Position numbers and translations under genes: made by a program. This document shows, piece by piece, positions 42,827 to 51,380 of a stretch of DNA of 64,000 nucleotides. The stretch lies in contig NZ_JABTTS010000017.1 of NCBI RefSeq assembly GCF_018638295.1, positions 61,859-125,858 of the forward strand, read 5' to 3'. The notes below the pieces were generated by a model. The model saw only the letters and a list, made by a program, of their open reading frames with translations, was not told the origin of the DNA and did not search any database. This stretch comes from Streptomyces sp. CHD11 (lineage in GTDB: Bacteria; Actinomycetota; Actinomycetes; Streptomycetales; Streptomycetaceae). Numbering within the stretch: position 1 is the first letter of the stretch; the number at the start of each line of letters is the position of its first letter.

Positions 42827-43030
42827 ATGCAGGCCACCGCGTACACCTACGACCCCGACAGCCGCAGCGGTCAGGTGCTTCTGGACGACGGCACCCCGGT
42901 GCCCTTCGAGGCCCCGGCGTTCGACGCGGGGGGCCTGCGACTCCTGCGTCCGGGGCAGCGGGTGCGCATCGAGACCGCGGGCGAGGGCGAGGCCCGGCGG
43001 ATCACGCTGGTGACGCTTCAGACGTTCTGA
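42827..43030 (+). CDS. Small OB-fold-like conserved protein
   Basis: The 67-residue protein (MQATAYTYDPDSRSGQVLLD ... GQRVRIETAGEGEARRITLVTLQTF) looks like a five-strand beta barrel similar to cold-shock or S1-type folds, without RNP motifs. It follows cofC by 9 nt, so it is probably in the same operon. Function unknown. Confidence 0.8.
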   Translation: MQATAYTYDPDSRSGQVLLDDGTPVPFEAPAFDAGGLRLLRPGQRVRIETAGEGEARRITLVTLQTF

Positions 43031-43072
43031 CCGGCTGCCCGCCGGCGCTTCCTCCGGCCTTGGACACACCGC

Positions 43073-43100
43073 GGGCCGGACTCCCGGGGGAGTCCGGCCC
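43073..43100. terminator. Bidirectional terminator between the OB-like gene and hupS
   Basis: GGGCCGGACTCCC and GGGAGTCCGGCCC pair over 13 bp with a 2-nt centre, between two converging genes. Confidence 0.78.
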
Positions 43101-43157
43101 GGTGCGTGAGGATCGCTTGCCCGAAGGGGCTGGGCGTCCGCCCGGCGGGAGCGACCG

Positions 43158-43793
43158 CTACTTCTTGCGGGCGGTGGTCTTCTTGGCGGTGGTCTTGCGC
43201 GCGGTCGACTTCTTGGCGGGGGCCTTCTTAGCCGTCGCCTTCTTCGCGGGGGCGTTCTTGGCCGTCGTCTTCTTCGCGGCGGTGGTCTTGGCGGTCGCCG
43301 AGGTCTTGGCGGCCGCCTTTGTGGCCGGGGTCTTCTTCGCGGCCGTCTTGGTGGCGGCCTTCTTGGCCGTCGTCTTCTTGGCCGTGGTCTTCTTCGCGGC
43401 GGCCTTCTTGGCCGTGGTCTTCTTCGCGGCGGCCTTCTTGACCGTCGCGGAAGCGCCGCCGGTCAGGCTGCCCTTGGGCGCCTTCTTGACCGAGACCTCA
43501 CCACCGCGCGGCAGCTTCTTGGAACCGCTCACCAGGTCCTTGAAACCCTGGCCCGCGCGGAAGCGCGGAACGGAGGTCTTCTTGACCCGCACCCGCTCGC
43601 CGGTCTGGGGGTTGCGGGCGTAACGGGCCGGACGGTCGACCTTCTCGAACGAACCGAAGCCCGTGACGGAGACCCGCTCACCCGAGACGACCGCGCGGAC
43701 GATGGCGTCCAGTACGTGGTCGACGGCCTCGGCGGCCTGCTGGCGGCCGCCCACCTTGTCGGCAATCGCTTCTACGAGCTGCGCCTTGTTCAC
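43158..43793 (-). CDS. hupS: HU-family nucleoid protein with lysine-rich tail (HupS)
   Basis: HupS compacts the nucleoid in spore-forming hyphae. The 211-residue protein has a normal HU domain (residues 1-93: MNKAQLVEAIADKVGG, TGFGSFEKVDRPARYARNPQTG, the DNA-arm Pro, PRFRAGQGFKDLV) followed by a long tail of KKAAAK/KKTTAK repeats resembling histone H1. The 5' region (43794-43885) is AT-rich and contains TATATAT at about 43855-43864, a candidate -10. Confidence 0.96.
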   Translation of the reverse strand: MNKAQLVEAIADKVGGRQQAAEAVDHVLDAIVRAVVSGERVSVTGFGSFEKVDRPARYARNPQTGERVRVKKTSVPRFRAGQGFKDLVSGSKKLPRGGEVSVKKAPKGSLTGGASATVKKAAAKKTTAKKAAAKKTTAKKTTAKKAATKTAAKKTPATKAAAKTSATAKTTAAKKTTAKNAPAKKATAKKAPAKKSTARKTTAKKTTARKK

Positions 43794-43929
43794 GTCTTCC
43801 CCTTCGGAGACATCGCCAGAACGAATGTGTTCAAGCTTTTTCGCACGTTAGGCAGATATATACCGCAAATCAAACACGAAACGGGCTAATCACCCTTGTG
43901 CCGCAACGAACTCGGCCGTCTCGACCGGT

Positions 43930-44160
43930 TCAGCGTTCCTCTTCGGGGAATCGACCCGCGTCGAGGTCCGCGGTGAACCGCTCCAGACGCCTTGCCGCAC
44001 CGGCGAGATCGTGTTTGGCCGCGGCCGTAATGACCAGCAGCTTCCGGGCCAGCGCCATCCGTACGCCCTCCGGGACTTGCAGTGCGCGCACTCTTGCGTG
44101 CGCTTCTTTGAGCTGAGCCGCGACCGCCGCATAGAGCTCGAGTTGGCCGTCGCGTTCCAT
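43930..44160 (-). CDS. Small conserved helical protein of unknown function
   Basis: The 76-residue product (MERDGQLELYAAVAAQLKEAHARVRAL ... RLERFTADLDAGRFPEEER) is mainly helical and has no family I can name. ATG 44160 gives the best coding region, but no ribosome site is visible, so the message may be leaderless. It lies between hupS and leuD. Confidence 0.7.
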   Translation of the reverse strand: MERDGQLELYAAVAAQLKEAHARVRALQVPEGVRMALARKLLVITAAAKHDLAGAARRLERFTADLDAGRFPEEER

Positions 44161-44346
44161 GCACAGATTGTGCCATCTGGGGCGAGTTGTCGCCTGCCCA
44201 GGGGGCAACTGCCGCCTCGGACGGCCCTCCGCGCACACTCCGGGATCACGCGCACGTGACACGTGTACCCCGGCAACCACCTTCATAACGTGGCGAGTTG
44301 AGGTCGCCCAAGACGACGCGCGGAGCCGAACGGGTGCAGACACGGC

Positions 44347-44377
44347 CGTACCCCCGATCGGGCTGATCGGGGGTACG
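44347..44377 (-). terminator. Terminator of leuCD
   Basis: CGTACCCCCGATC and GATCGGGGGTACG form an exact 13-bp stem around GGGCT, about 60 nt after the leuD stop. No other gene is seen in 44161-44437. Confidence 0.82.
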
Positions 44378-44437
44378 GGAGGGTGGTGGCGGTGGCCGAA
44401 AGTCGACCTCGTGCGAGGACTTCGGCCGCGGTGCGCG

Positions 44438-45031
44438 TCAGACCGTGAGCGTCCTCGGCCTGAACGACGGGCGCTTCGCCTCGTACGCGGCGATGTCCGC
44501 CTCGTTCCGCAGCGTGATGGAGATGTCGTCGAGCCCGTTGAGCAGCCTCCAGCGGGCGTTCTCGTCGAGCTCGAAGGAGGCGGTGACGCCCTCGGCGCGT
44601 ACCTCGCGGGCCTCCAGGTCGACGGTGATCCCGACGGTGGGGTCCGCTTCGGTGAGCTCCCACAGCGCGTCGACGATTCGCTGGTCGAGGAGCACCGTCA
44701 GCAGCCCGTTCTTCAGCGAGTTGCCGCGGAAGATGTCGGCGAAGCGTGAGGAGATCACGGCCTTGAAACCGTAGTTCTGCAGGGCCCAGACGGCGTGCTC
44801 ACGGGAGGAGCCGGTGCCGAAGTCGGGGCCGGCGACGAGCACCGTGGCGCCCTCGCGCTCGGGGCGGTTGAGCACGAACTCCGGGTCCCCCCGCCAGGCC
44901 TCGAACAGCCCGTCCTCGAACCCGTCCCGCGTCACCTTCTTGAGCCAGTGGGCGGGGATGATCTGGTCGGTGTCCACGTTGCTGCGGCGCAGCGGGACGG
45001 CCCGGCCGGTGTGGGTGGTGAATGCTTCCAT
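44438..45031 (-). CDS. leuD: 3-isopropylmalate dehydratase small subunit
   Basis: LeuD forms isopropylmalate isomerase with LeuC in leucine synthesis. The 197-residue protein has MEAFTTHTGRAVPLRRSNVDTDQIIPA, GPDFGTGSSREHAVWALQ and SSRFADIFRGNSLKNG. It starts 5 nt after leuC ends. Confidence 0.97.
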   Translation of the reverse strand: MEAFTTHTGRAVPLRRSNVDTDQIIPAHWLKKVTRDGFEDGLFEAWRGDPEFVLNRPEREGATVLVAGPDFGTGSSREHAVWALQNYGFKAVISSRFADIFRGNSLKNGLLTVLLDQRIVDALWELTEADPTVGITVDLEAREVRAEGVTASFELDENARWRLLNGLDDISITLRNEADIAAYEAKRPSFRPRTLTV

Positions 45032-45036
45032 GGCGA

Positions 45037-46467
45037 TCAGACTCCAGCGGGCGTACGGGCGTCGGCGGCGGCGAGGTCGGCCGGGGAGGCCAGGTGACCG
45101 AGGACCGCGGTGGCGGCGGCGACCTGCGGGGACACCAGGTGGGTGCGGCCGCCCTTGCCCTGCCGGCCCTCGAAGTTGCGGTTGGAGGTGGAGGCGGAGC
45201 GCTCGCCGGGAGCGAGCTGGTCGGGATTCATGCCCAGGCACATCGAACAGCCCGCGTGCCGCCATTCGGCGCCGGCGTCCTTGAAGACCACGTCCAGGCC
45301 CTCGGAGACGGCCTGCAGACCCACCCGCGCGGAGCCCGGGACGACCAGCATCCGTACGCCGTCGGCGACTTTGCGGCCGTTGATGATGTCCGCGGCGGCC
45401 CGCAGGTCCTCGATGCGGCCGTTGGTGCAGGAACCTACGAAGACGGTGTCCACGTTGATGGAGCGCAGCTCCTGGCCGGCCTCCAACCCCATGTACTCCA
45501 GGGCCTTTTCGGCGGCGAACCGCTCCGAGGCGTCCTCGTACGAAGCCGGGTCGGGGACGGACGCCGAGAGCGGGGCGCCCTGGCCGGGGTTGGTGCCCCA
45601 GGTGACGAACGGGGACAGCTCGGCGGCCTCGATGACGACCTCGGCGTCGAACTCGGCGTCCTCGTCGGACTTCAGCGTCTTCCAGTACGCGACGGCCGCG
45701 TCCCAGTCCTCGCCCTTCGGGGCGTGCGGGCGGCCCTCCAGGTAGGCGAAGGTCGTCTCGTCGGGGGCGATCATGCCCGCGCGGGCGCCGGCCTCGATCG
45801 ACATGTTGCAGATGGTCATCCGGGCCTCCATCGAGAGCTTCTCGACGGCCTCGCCGCGGTACTCCAGGACATAGCCCTGGCCGCCGCCCGTGCCGATCTT
45901 CGCGATGATGGCGAGGATGAGGTCCTTGGCGGTGACGCCGTCGGGCAGTTCGCCGTTGACCGTGATCGCCATGGTCTTCGGGCGGGCCATCGGCAGCGTC
46001 TGGGTGGCCAGGACGTGCTCGACCTGGGAGGTGCCGATGCCGAACGCCAGCCCGCCGAAGGCGCCGTGCGTGGAGGTGTGCGAGTCACCGCAGACGACGG
46101 TCATGCCGGGCTGGGTCAGGCCCAGCTGCGGGCCGACGACATGGACGACACCCTGCTCGACGTCGCCCAGCGGGTGCAGCCGGACGCCGAAGTCGGCGCA
46201 GTTCTTCCGCAGCGTCTCCAGCTGGATCCGGGAGACCGGGTCGGCGATCGGCTTGTCGATGTCCAGGGTCGGGGTGTTGTGATCCTCGGTGGCGATGGTG
46301 AGGTCGAGACGGCGCACCGGGCGGCCGTTCTTGCGGAGGCCGTCGAAGGCCTGGGGGCTGGTCACCTCGTGCAGCAGGTGCAGATCGATGAAGAGGAGGT
46401 CGGGCTCGCCCTCGGCGCGCCGGACGACGTGGTCGTCCCAGACCTTCTCCGCGAGTGTCCTACCCAT
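45037..46467 (-). CDS. leuC: 3-isopropylmalate dehydratase large subunit
   Basis: The 476-residue aconitase-family protein has the [4Fe-4S] cysteines in VGSCTNGR and GCSMCLGMN, plus VCGDSHTSTHGAFGGLAFGIG. ATG 46467 has GGAGG upstream. It diverges from ndgR across 196 bp that contain a strong dyad, the expected target of NdgR. Confidence 0.97.
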   Translation of the reverse strand: MGRTLAEKVWDDHVVRRAEGEPDLLFIDLHLLHEVTSPQAFDGLRKNGRPVRRLDLTIATEDHNTPTLDIDKPIADPVSRIQLETLRKNCADFGVRLHPLGDVEQGVVHVVGPQLGLTQPGMTVVCGDSHTSTHGAFGGLAFGIGTSQVEHVLATQTLPMARPKTMAITVNGELPDGVTAKDLILAIIAKIGTGGGQGYVLEYRGEAVEKLSMEARMTICNMSIEAGARAGMIAPDETTFAYLEGRPHAPKGEDWDAAVAYWKTLKSDEDAEFDAEVVIEAAELSPFVTWGTNPGQGAPLSASVPDPASYEDASERFAAEKALEYMGLEAGQELRSINVDTVFVGSCTNGRIEDLRAAADIINGRKVADGVRMLVVPGSARVGLQAVSEGLDVVFKDAGAEWRHAGCSMCLGMNPDQLAPGERSASTSNRNFEGRQGKGGRTHLVSPQVAAATAVLGHLASPADLAAADARTPAGV

Positions 46468-46626
46468 CGCTTTCCCTCCGGCCGGCGAGTGGTGCGCCGG
46501 CCCAACTAGATCTGTGCGGCGCCGGCGCCCTCGCCCCCTGGTCCCGGGCGTCCGCCGCCAGGCCCGGTGGTCCACGGGCCTCGTCGCTTCCGTGCTTCAA
46601 GAGTGGCGTGTTCCACGGAAAATTGA

Positions 46627-46655
46627 ACTTGCGTTTCACAGAGTGAGACGCAAGT
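46627..46655. promoter_or_regulatory. NdgR/AreB-type operator between leuC and ndgR
   Basis: ACTTGCGTTTCAC and GTGAGACGCAAGT form a 13-bp inverted repeat with one mismatch and a 3-nt centre. It ends 8 bp before the ndgR ATG, so the ndgR transcript must have a very short or no leader if this is bound for repression. IclR-type regulators at this locus are known to bind this intergenic region; the exact site is my inference. Confidence 0.75.
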
Positions 46656-46663
46656 ATCGTTTC

Positions 46664-47377
46664 ATGGACAACAGTAGCGGCGTCGGCGTTCTGGACAAGG
46701 CGGCCCTCGTCCTGAGCGCTCTGGAGTCCGGTCCGGCCACCCTCGCGGGGTTGGTCGGGGCCACCGGACTGGCACGACCCACGGCCCACCGCCTGGCCGT
46801 GGCGCTGGAGCACCACCGCATGGTGGCGCGTGACATGCAGGGCCGGTTCATCCTCGGTCCACGCCTGGCCGAACTGGCCGCGGCGGCGGGCGAGGACCGG
46901 CTGCTCGCCACGGCGGGCCCGGTGCTCACCCACCTCCGGGACGTGACCGGCGAGAGCGCCCAGCTCTACCGCCGCCAGGGCGACTTGCGTATCTGTGTCG
47001 CCGCGGCGGAGCGGCTGTCGGGCCTCAGGGACACGGTCCCGGTGGGCTCCACGCTCACGATGAAGGCCGGTTCCTCGGCGCAGATCCTGATGGCCTGGGA
47101 GGAGCCCGAGCGGCTGCACCGCGGCCTGCAGGGCGCCCGCTTCACGGCCACGGCCCTGTCGGGCGTACGGCGCAGGGGCTGGGCCCAGTCGATCGGCGAG
47201 CGCGAGCCGGGTGTGGCGTCCGTCTCGGCGCCGGTGCGCGGACCCTCGAACCGCGTGGTGGCGGCCGTGTCGGTCTCCGGCCCCATCGAGCGGCTGACCC
47301 GTCACCCGGGCCGGATGCACGCCCAGGCCATCATCGACGCCGCCGGCCGCCTCTCCGAGGCGCTGCGCCGCACCTGA
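46664..47377 (+). CDS. ndgR: IclR-family regulator NdgR (AreB)
   Basis: NdgR controls leucine and other amino-acid genes in Streptomyces. The 237-residue protein has the winged helix (ALVLSALESGPATLAGLVG, TGLARPTAHRLAVALEHHRMV) and the IclR effector domain (GSTLTMKAGSSAQILMAWEE, ASVSAPVRGPSNRVVAAVSVSGP). ATG 46664 was chosen over the longer frame because of family length and the adjacent operator. Confidence 0.95.
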   Translation: MDNSSGVGVLDKAALVLSALESGPATLAGLVGATGLARPTAHRLAVALEHHRMVARDMQGRFILGPRLAELAAAAGEDRLLATAGPVLTHLRDVTGESAQLYRRQGDLRICVAAAERLSGLRDTVPVGSTLTMKAGSSAQILMAWEEPERLHRGLQGARFTATALSGVRRRGWAQSIGEREPGVASVSAPVRGPSNRVVAAVSVSGPIERLTRHPGRMHAQAIIDAAGRLSEALRRT

Positions 47378-47463
47378 CCACCGTCCGCACCTCCCCGTGG
47401 GACCGGCCCGCCTCAACGCCGCGGCGGGCCTCTCCCCGGATCCCGGCACAAGCCCGGAACAGA

Positions 47464-47499
47464 GAGGAAGGCCCTCCACCGAAGTGGAGGGCCTTCCTC
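47464..47499. terminator. Bidirectional terminator: tRNA cluster and ndgR
   Basis: GAGGAAGGCCCTCCAC and its complement form a perfect 16-bp stem around CGAA. It lies just after the last tRNA on the minus strand and after ndgR on the plus strand. Confidence 0.88.
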
Positions 47500-47504
47500 A
47501 TATG

Positions 47505-47577
47505 TACCCCCGACCGGATTCGAACCGGCGCTACCGCCTTGAGAGGGCGGCGTGCTAGGCCGCTACACAACGGGGGC
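47505..47577 (-). tRNA. tRNA-Glu (CUC), copy 1
   Basis: On the minus strand a 73-nt cloverleaf begins GCCCCCGTTGTGTAGCGG, with anticodon stem CCGCC/GGCGG, loop CTCTCAA (anticodon CUC) and T-loop GGTTCGAATCC. The acceptor closes with a G1-U72 wobble. CCA is not encoded. Confidence 0.97.
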
Positions 47578-47604
47578 TCGGATCACGCGTTTCCGCAGAT
47601 CCTG

Positions 47605-47676
47605 CTGGTCTACCTGGACTCGAACCAAGACTAACTGAACCAGAATCAGTCGTGCTGCCAATTACACCATAGACCA
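47605..47676 (-). tRNA. tRNA-Gln (CUG), copy 1
   Basis: The 72-nt cloverleaf begins TGGTCTATGGTGTAATTGGC; the anticodon stem is ACTGA/TCAGT, the loop TTCTGGT (anticodon CUG), and the T arm GGTTCGAGTCC. G73 fits Gln identity. It differs from copy 2 by one base pair in the acceptor stem. Confidence 0.97.
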
Positions 47677-47697
47677 ATGATGGTTTAGACCAGTCAG

Positions 47698-47770
47698 TAC
47701 CCCCGACCGGATTCGAACCGGCGCTACCGCCTTGAGAGGGCGGCGTGCTAGGCCGCTACACAACGGGGGC
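47698..47770 (-). tRNA. tRNA-Glu (CUC), copy 2
   Basis: This 73-nt gene is identical in sequence to copies 1 and 3. Confidence 0.97.
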
Positions 47771-47832
47771 CCTAGCGATCCTGCGTCGAAGAGAGAGGGT
47801 GCGACCCGATCTCTCCTCGCGGGAAGGATCTG

Positions 47833-47905
47833 TACCCCCGACCGGATTCGAACCGGCGCTACCGCCTTGAGAGGGCGGCGTGCTAGGCCGCTACACAACG
47901 GGGGC
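47833..47905 (-). tRNA. tRNA-Glu (CUC), copy 3
   Basis: This 73-nt gene is identical in sequence to copies 1 and 2. The spacers between the copies are not related, so only the tRNA itself has been kept identical. Confidence 0.97.
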
Positions 47906-47944
47906 CTGCGGATACGATCCGCGATTGCAGATGAGCTCTGCGAG

Positions 47945-48016
47945 CTGGCCTACCTGGACTCGAACCAAGACTAACTGAACCAGAATCAGTCGTGCTGCCA
48001 ATTACACCATAGGCCA
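47945..48016 (-). tRNA. tRNA-Gln (CUG), copy 2
   Basis: The 72-nt gene begins TGGCCTATGGTG and ends TAGGCCAG; the fourth acceptor pair is C-G where copy 1 has U-A. It is the first tRNA of the cluster on the minus strand. Confidence 0.97.
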
Positions 48017-48107
48017 CTGGAACGCAAGCCCCTGAAGGCTTCTTGTTCTAGTTGTACGCTTCGGGGCTCCGGCCTTCCGGCCCGCTCCCCGCGGCGCAGG
48101 AAGAACA

Positions 48108-48839
48108 TTACCCGAAGGTCGACGGGGCTCCAAAACGAGTATCGGCGCGCAGCAGCGACGGCAGTTCGGCGAGCGAGGCGATACGCCGCGGCCCCACGGG
48201 CGGCTCGACGGTGGCGTACACGCCCCCGCGGTCGATCCAGACCGAGAGCAGACCGGCGTCCGCGGCGCCCCGGCCGTCGATCTCCGGGTGGTCCCCGACG
48301 TACGCGACCTGGTCCGCAGGGAGCGCCAGCGCGTCACAGGCGGCGAGAAAGGCGCCGGCCTCGGGTTTGGACACGCCCAGTTCGGCGGCGCACAGGATGG
48401 TCTCGAAGCGGTCGTGCACACCGAGCAGGCGCAGCTTGCGGTCCTGGACGCGAAGGCTGGAGTTGGAGAGCACCGCGTGGCGGTGGCTGGGGGCCAGGGC
48501 GTCGAGCACGGGCAGCACGTCCGGGAAGAGGCTCCACGCGGACTCGTAGTGCGTGACGTACCGCCGGAACCAGTCGTCGGCCTCGGTGTCGGTCATCTCA
48601 CGTCCCAGGAAGACCCGGGTACGGTCGCGCCGCTGCGTCTCGAAGTCGACCTCCCCGGCGGCGAACCGGGCCCACTGGAACTCGGTGATCTCCCGCCACC
48701 GGGTCAGCGCCTCCTCGACGGTGGCATACCCGGCGAGCAGCCCCTCGGCGGCCAGATGCGCCCGCATGCCCTCCCGGTCTGCGGTGGTGTAGTCGAAAAG
48801 CGTGTCGTCGACGTCCCAGACAACTGCTCGGATCACCAT
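48108..48839 (-). CDS. HAD-superfamily hydrolase
   Basis: The 243-residue protein has the HAD motifs DVDDTLFDYT (nucleophile Asp near residue 9), VLSNSS, K in VSKPEAGAF and VGDHPEIDGRGA, with a helical cap between motifs I and II. It is probably a small phosphatase; the substrate is unknown. It lies between gltX and the tRNA cluster. Confidence 0.92.
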   Translation of the reverse strand: MVIRAVVWDVDDTLFDYTTADREGMRAHLAAEGLLAGYATVEEALTRWREITEFQWARFAAGEVDFETQRRDRTRVFLGREMTDTEADDWFRRYVTHYESAWSLFPDVLPVLDALAPSHRHAVLSNSSLRVQDRKLRLLGVHDRFETILCAAELGVSKPEAGAFLAACDALALPADQVAYVGDHPEIDGRGAADAGLLSVWIDRGGVYATVEPPVGPRRIASLAELPSLLRADTRFGAPSTFG

Positions 48840-48868
48840 GTCCCCGACGGTACCCGCAGACGGCGAAA

Positions 48869-48897
48869 GGGACGCCCGGCGCTTCCGCGGGCGTCCC
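48869..48897 (-). terminator. Terminator of gltX
   Basis: GGGACGCCC and GGGCGTCCC enclose a loop with a small inner GCG/CGC stem, 16 nt after the gltX stop. Confidence 0.7.
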
Positions 48898-48912
48898 CTC
48901 GACGGCGTGTGG

Positions 48913-50436
48913 CTAGGCGGCGAGCTTCGCCAGCGCCGCGTCGATGCGCGCGAGCGTCTTCTCCTTGCCCAGGACCTCCAGGGACTCGAAGAGCGGCAGG
49001 CCGACCGTGCGGCCGGTGACGGCGACGCGGACCGGGGCCTGGGCCTTGCCGAGTTTGAGGCCGTGGGCCTCGCCGGCCGCCAGGACGGCTTCCTTCAGGG
49101 AGTCCGGGGACGTCCAGTCGGCGGCCTCCAGCTTCTCCCGGGCGGTACGGAGAAGGGCGTCGCTGCCCTCCTTCATCGCCTTGCTCCAGCTCGCCTCGTC
49201 GAGGACCGGCTCCGTCAGGAAGAGGAAGTCGACGTTGTCCGTGATCTCGGACAGCACCTTGAGGCGGGTCTGCGCGTGCGGGGCGATGGCCTGCCACTTG
49301 GCCTCGTCGAAGGCCTCCGGGGCCCAGGGAGCGACGGGGGCCTTGAGCCAGGGGGCGCAGCGCTCGGTGAAGTCCTTCACCTCGAGCATGCGGATGTGGT
49401 CGGCGTTGATCGCCTCGCACTTCTTCAGGTCGAAGCGGGCCGGGTTCGGCTGCACGTCGGCGACGTCGAAGGCGGCGACCATCTCGTCGACGGTGAAGAC
49501 GTCCTGGTCGGCGGAGAGCGACCAGCCGAGCAGGGAGAGGTAGTTGAGCAGGCCCTCGGGGAGGAAGCCGCGCTCGCGGTAGAGGTTGAGCGAGGACTGC
49601 GGGTCGCGCTTGGAGAGCTTCTTGTTGCCCTCGCCCATCACATAGGGCAGGTGACCGAAGGCGGGGGTCCCCTTCGCGACGCCCAGCTCGGTCAGGGCCT
49701 TGTAGAGGGCGATCTGGCGCGGGGTGGAGGAGAGCAGGTCCTCGCCGCGCAGGACGTGGGTGATCTCCATCAGGGCGTCGTCGACCGGGTTGACCAGGGT
49801 GTAGAGCGGTGCGCCGTTGGCGCGCACGATGCCGTAGTCCGGGACGTTCTCCGGGAGATAGGTGATCTCGCCGCGGACCAGGTCGGTGAAGGTGATCGTC
49901 TCGTCGGGCATCCGGAAGCGGACGATCGGCTCGCGGCCCTGGGCCGTGTACTCCTCGACCTCGGCGTCGGTGAGCGCGCGGCAGTGGCCGTCGTAGCCGG
50001 AGGGCCTGCCGGCGGCGCGGGCGGCCTCGCGGCGGCTGTCCAGCTCCTCCTGGGAGCAGTAGCAGCGGTAGGCGTGGCCGGCGTCGAGGAGCTTTCGCGC
50101 GACGTCCCGGTAGATGTCCATGCGCTGCGACTGGCGGTACGGCGCGTGGGGGCCGCCGGCCTCGGGGCCCTCGTCCCAGTCGAAGCCCAGCCACCGCATG
50201 GAGTCGAGGAGCTGCTGGTAGGACTCCTCGGAGTCGCGGGCCGCGTCGGTGTCCTCGATCCGGAAGACCAGGGTGCCGCCGTGGTGCTTGGCGAACGCCC
50301 AGTTGAACAGGGCGGTGCGGACCAGGCCCACATGGGGGTTACCGGTGGGCGACGGGCAGAAACGGACGCGTGGGGGTGCCCCCTGTCCGAGCGCCGTCGA
50401 GGACTTGGGGGAGGAGGAGCCGGATGCGCTAGCCAC
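48913..50436 (-). CDS. gltX: Glutamyl-tRNA synthetase
   Basis: GltX charges tRNA-Glu and, in bacteria without GlnRS, also tRNA-Gln with Glu for later amidation by GatCAB. The 507-residue class I enzyme has RFCPSPTGNPHVGLVRTAL (HIGH-type), FRIEDTD and NKKLSKRDP (KMSKS-type). GTG 50436 (VASASGSSSP) was chosen; it overlaps the stop of the upstream hydrolase gene by 8 nt, and an in-frame TTG at 50445 is the other option. Confidence 0.95.
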   Translation of the reverse strand: MASASGSSSPKSSTALGQGAPPRVRFCPSPTGNPHVGLVRTALFNWAFAKHHGGTLVFRIEDTDAARDSEESYQQLLDSMRWLGFDWDEGPEAGGPHAPYRQSQRMDIYRDVARKLLDAGHAYRCYCSQEELDSRREAARAAGRPSGYDGHCRALTDAEVEEYTAQGREPIVRFRMPDETITFTDLVRGEITYLPENVPDYGIVRANGAPLYTLVNPVDDALMEITHVLRGEDLLSSTPRQIALYKALTELGVAKGTPAFGHLPYVMGEGNKKLSKRDPQSSLNLYRERGFLPEGLLNYLSLLGWSLSADQDVFTVDEMVAAFDVADVQPNPARFDLKKCEAINADHIRMLEVKDFTERCAPWLKAPVAPWAPEAFDEAKWQAIAPHAQTRLKVLSEITDNVDFLFLTEPVLDEASWSKAMKEGSDALLRTAREKLEAADWTSPDSLKEAVLAAGEAHGLKLGKAQAPVRVAVTGRTVGLPLFESLEVLGKEKTLARIDAALAKLAA

Positions 50437-51214
50437 GCTTGACAACCTTGTTGGTGAGAGTGCCGATGCCTTCGATGGTGACGGCGACCTCGTCGCCGAC
50501 GTTGAGGGGGCCGACTCCGGCCGGGGTGCCCGTGAGGACGACGTCGCCGGGCAGCAGGGTCATGGCCTCGGTGATGTTGACGATCAGATCCTCGATGGAG
50601 TGGATCATCTCGCTGGTGCGGCCGAGCTGGCGCTGGGCACCGTTGACCGTGAGCTGGACCGTCAGGTCGTTCGCCGCGGCGAGGTCCAGGTCCGTCTCCA
50701 CCCAGGGGCCGATCGGGCAGGACGTGTCGAAGCCCTTGGCTCGGGCCCACTGCTTCTCGCGCCTCTGCACGTCCCGGGCGGTGACGTCGTTGGCGCAGGT
50801 GTAGCCGAAGATCACGTCCCGGACGCGTTCGCGCGGGACCTCCCGGCACATCCGTCCGATCACCACGGCCAGCTCGGCCTCGTGGTGCACCTCCTGCGAG
50901 AAGGAGGGGTACTGGATCGCGTCGCCGGACCCGATCACCGAGGTGGCCGGCTTGAAGAAGGCGAAGGGGGCGTCGGGTACCTCGCCGCCCATTTCCCTCG
51001 CGTGGTCGGCGTAGTTGCGCCCGAAGGCGACCACCTTGTTGGGGAGCACCGGCGGCAGCAGCCTGACCTTGCTCAGCGGGACCTTGGTGCCGGAGAGCTC
51101 GAAGTCCGCGAACGGGATGCCCTTGATGATGTCCAGGACGAGTTCGTCCTGCCTCTCACCTTCGACCGCGCCGAAGGCGACGTTCCCGTCGATGGAGAAT
51201 CTGGCGATGCGCAC
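50429..51214 (-). CDS. Fumarylacetoacetate hydrolase-family protein
   Basis: The 261-residue protein has the FAH fold: an N-terminal domain MRIARFSIDGNVAFG, then VVAFGRNYADHARE, the metal site HHEAELAVVIG, the loop YTCANDVTARD and TGTPAGVGPL. Related enzymes act on oxaloacetate or acylpyruvates; the substrate here is unknown. GTG 51214 starts the gene; its end overlaps gltX by 8 nt, so the pair is co-transcribed. Confidence 0.93.
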   Translation of the reverse strand: MRIARFSIDGNVAFGAVEGERQDELVLDIIKGIPFADFELSGTKVPLSKVRLLPPVLPNKVVAFGRNYADHAREMGGEVPDAPFAFFKPATSVIGSGDAIQYPSFSQEVHHEAELAVVIGRMCREVPRERVRDVIFGYTCANDVTARDVQRREKQWARAKGFDTSCPIGPWVETDLDLAAANDLTVQLTVNGAQRQLGRTSEMIHSIEDLIVNITEAMTLLPGDVVLTGTPAGVGPLNVGDEVAVTIEGIGTLTNKVVKRG

Positions 51215-51295
51215 GGGATGCTTGTCCCCTTGACCGATCGGCTGGAGTCTGACGCTCCAGGCTAACGCGAGGGGGCCGTGGCCTCGCGCAATAAC

Positions 51296-51325
51296 GAAGG
51301 GGCGCCCCTGGAGGGGCGCCCCTTC
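51296..51325 (-). terminator. Terminator between the small peptide gene and the FAH gene
   Basis: GAAGGGGCGCCCC and GGGGCGCCCCTTC form a perfect 13-bp stem around TGGA. It lies just downstream of the 62-residue peptide gene on the minus strand. Confidence 0.83.
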
Positions 51326-51380
51326 GGCGTCGCACCGAGAACCTTGAGCGTTTCGCGGCCGCCGTGCGTATGGATCGGTG

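Noticed and set aside
41949..42846. Extension of gpsA/plsC frames to long multidomain proteins
   Set aside because: The upstream parts of these frames overlap cofC on the other strand and lack family matches; internal starts with ribosome sites give normal family lengths.
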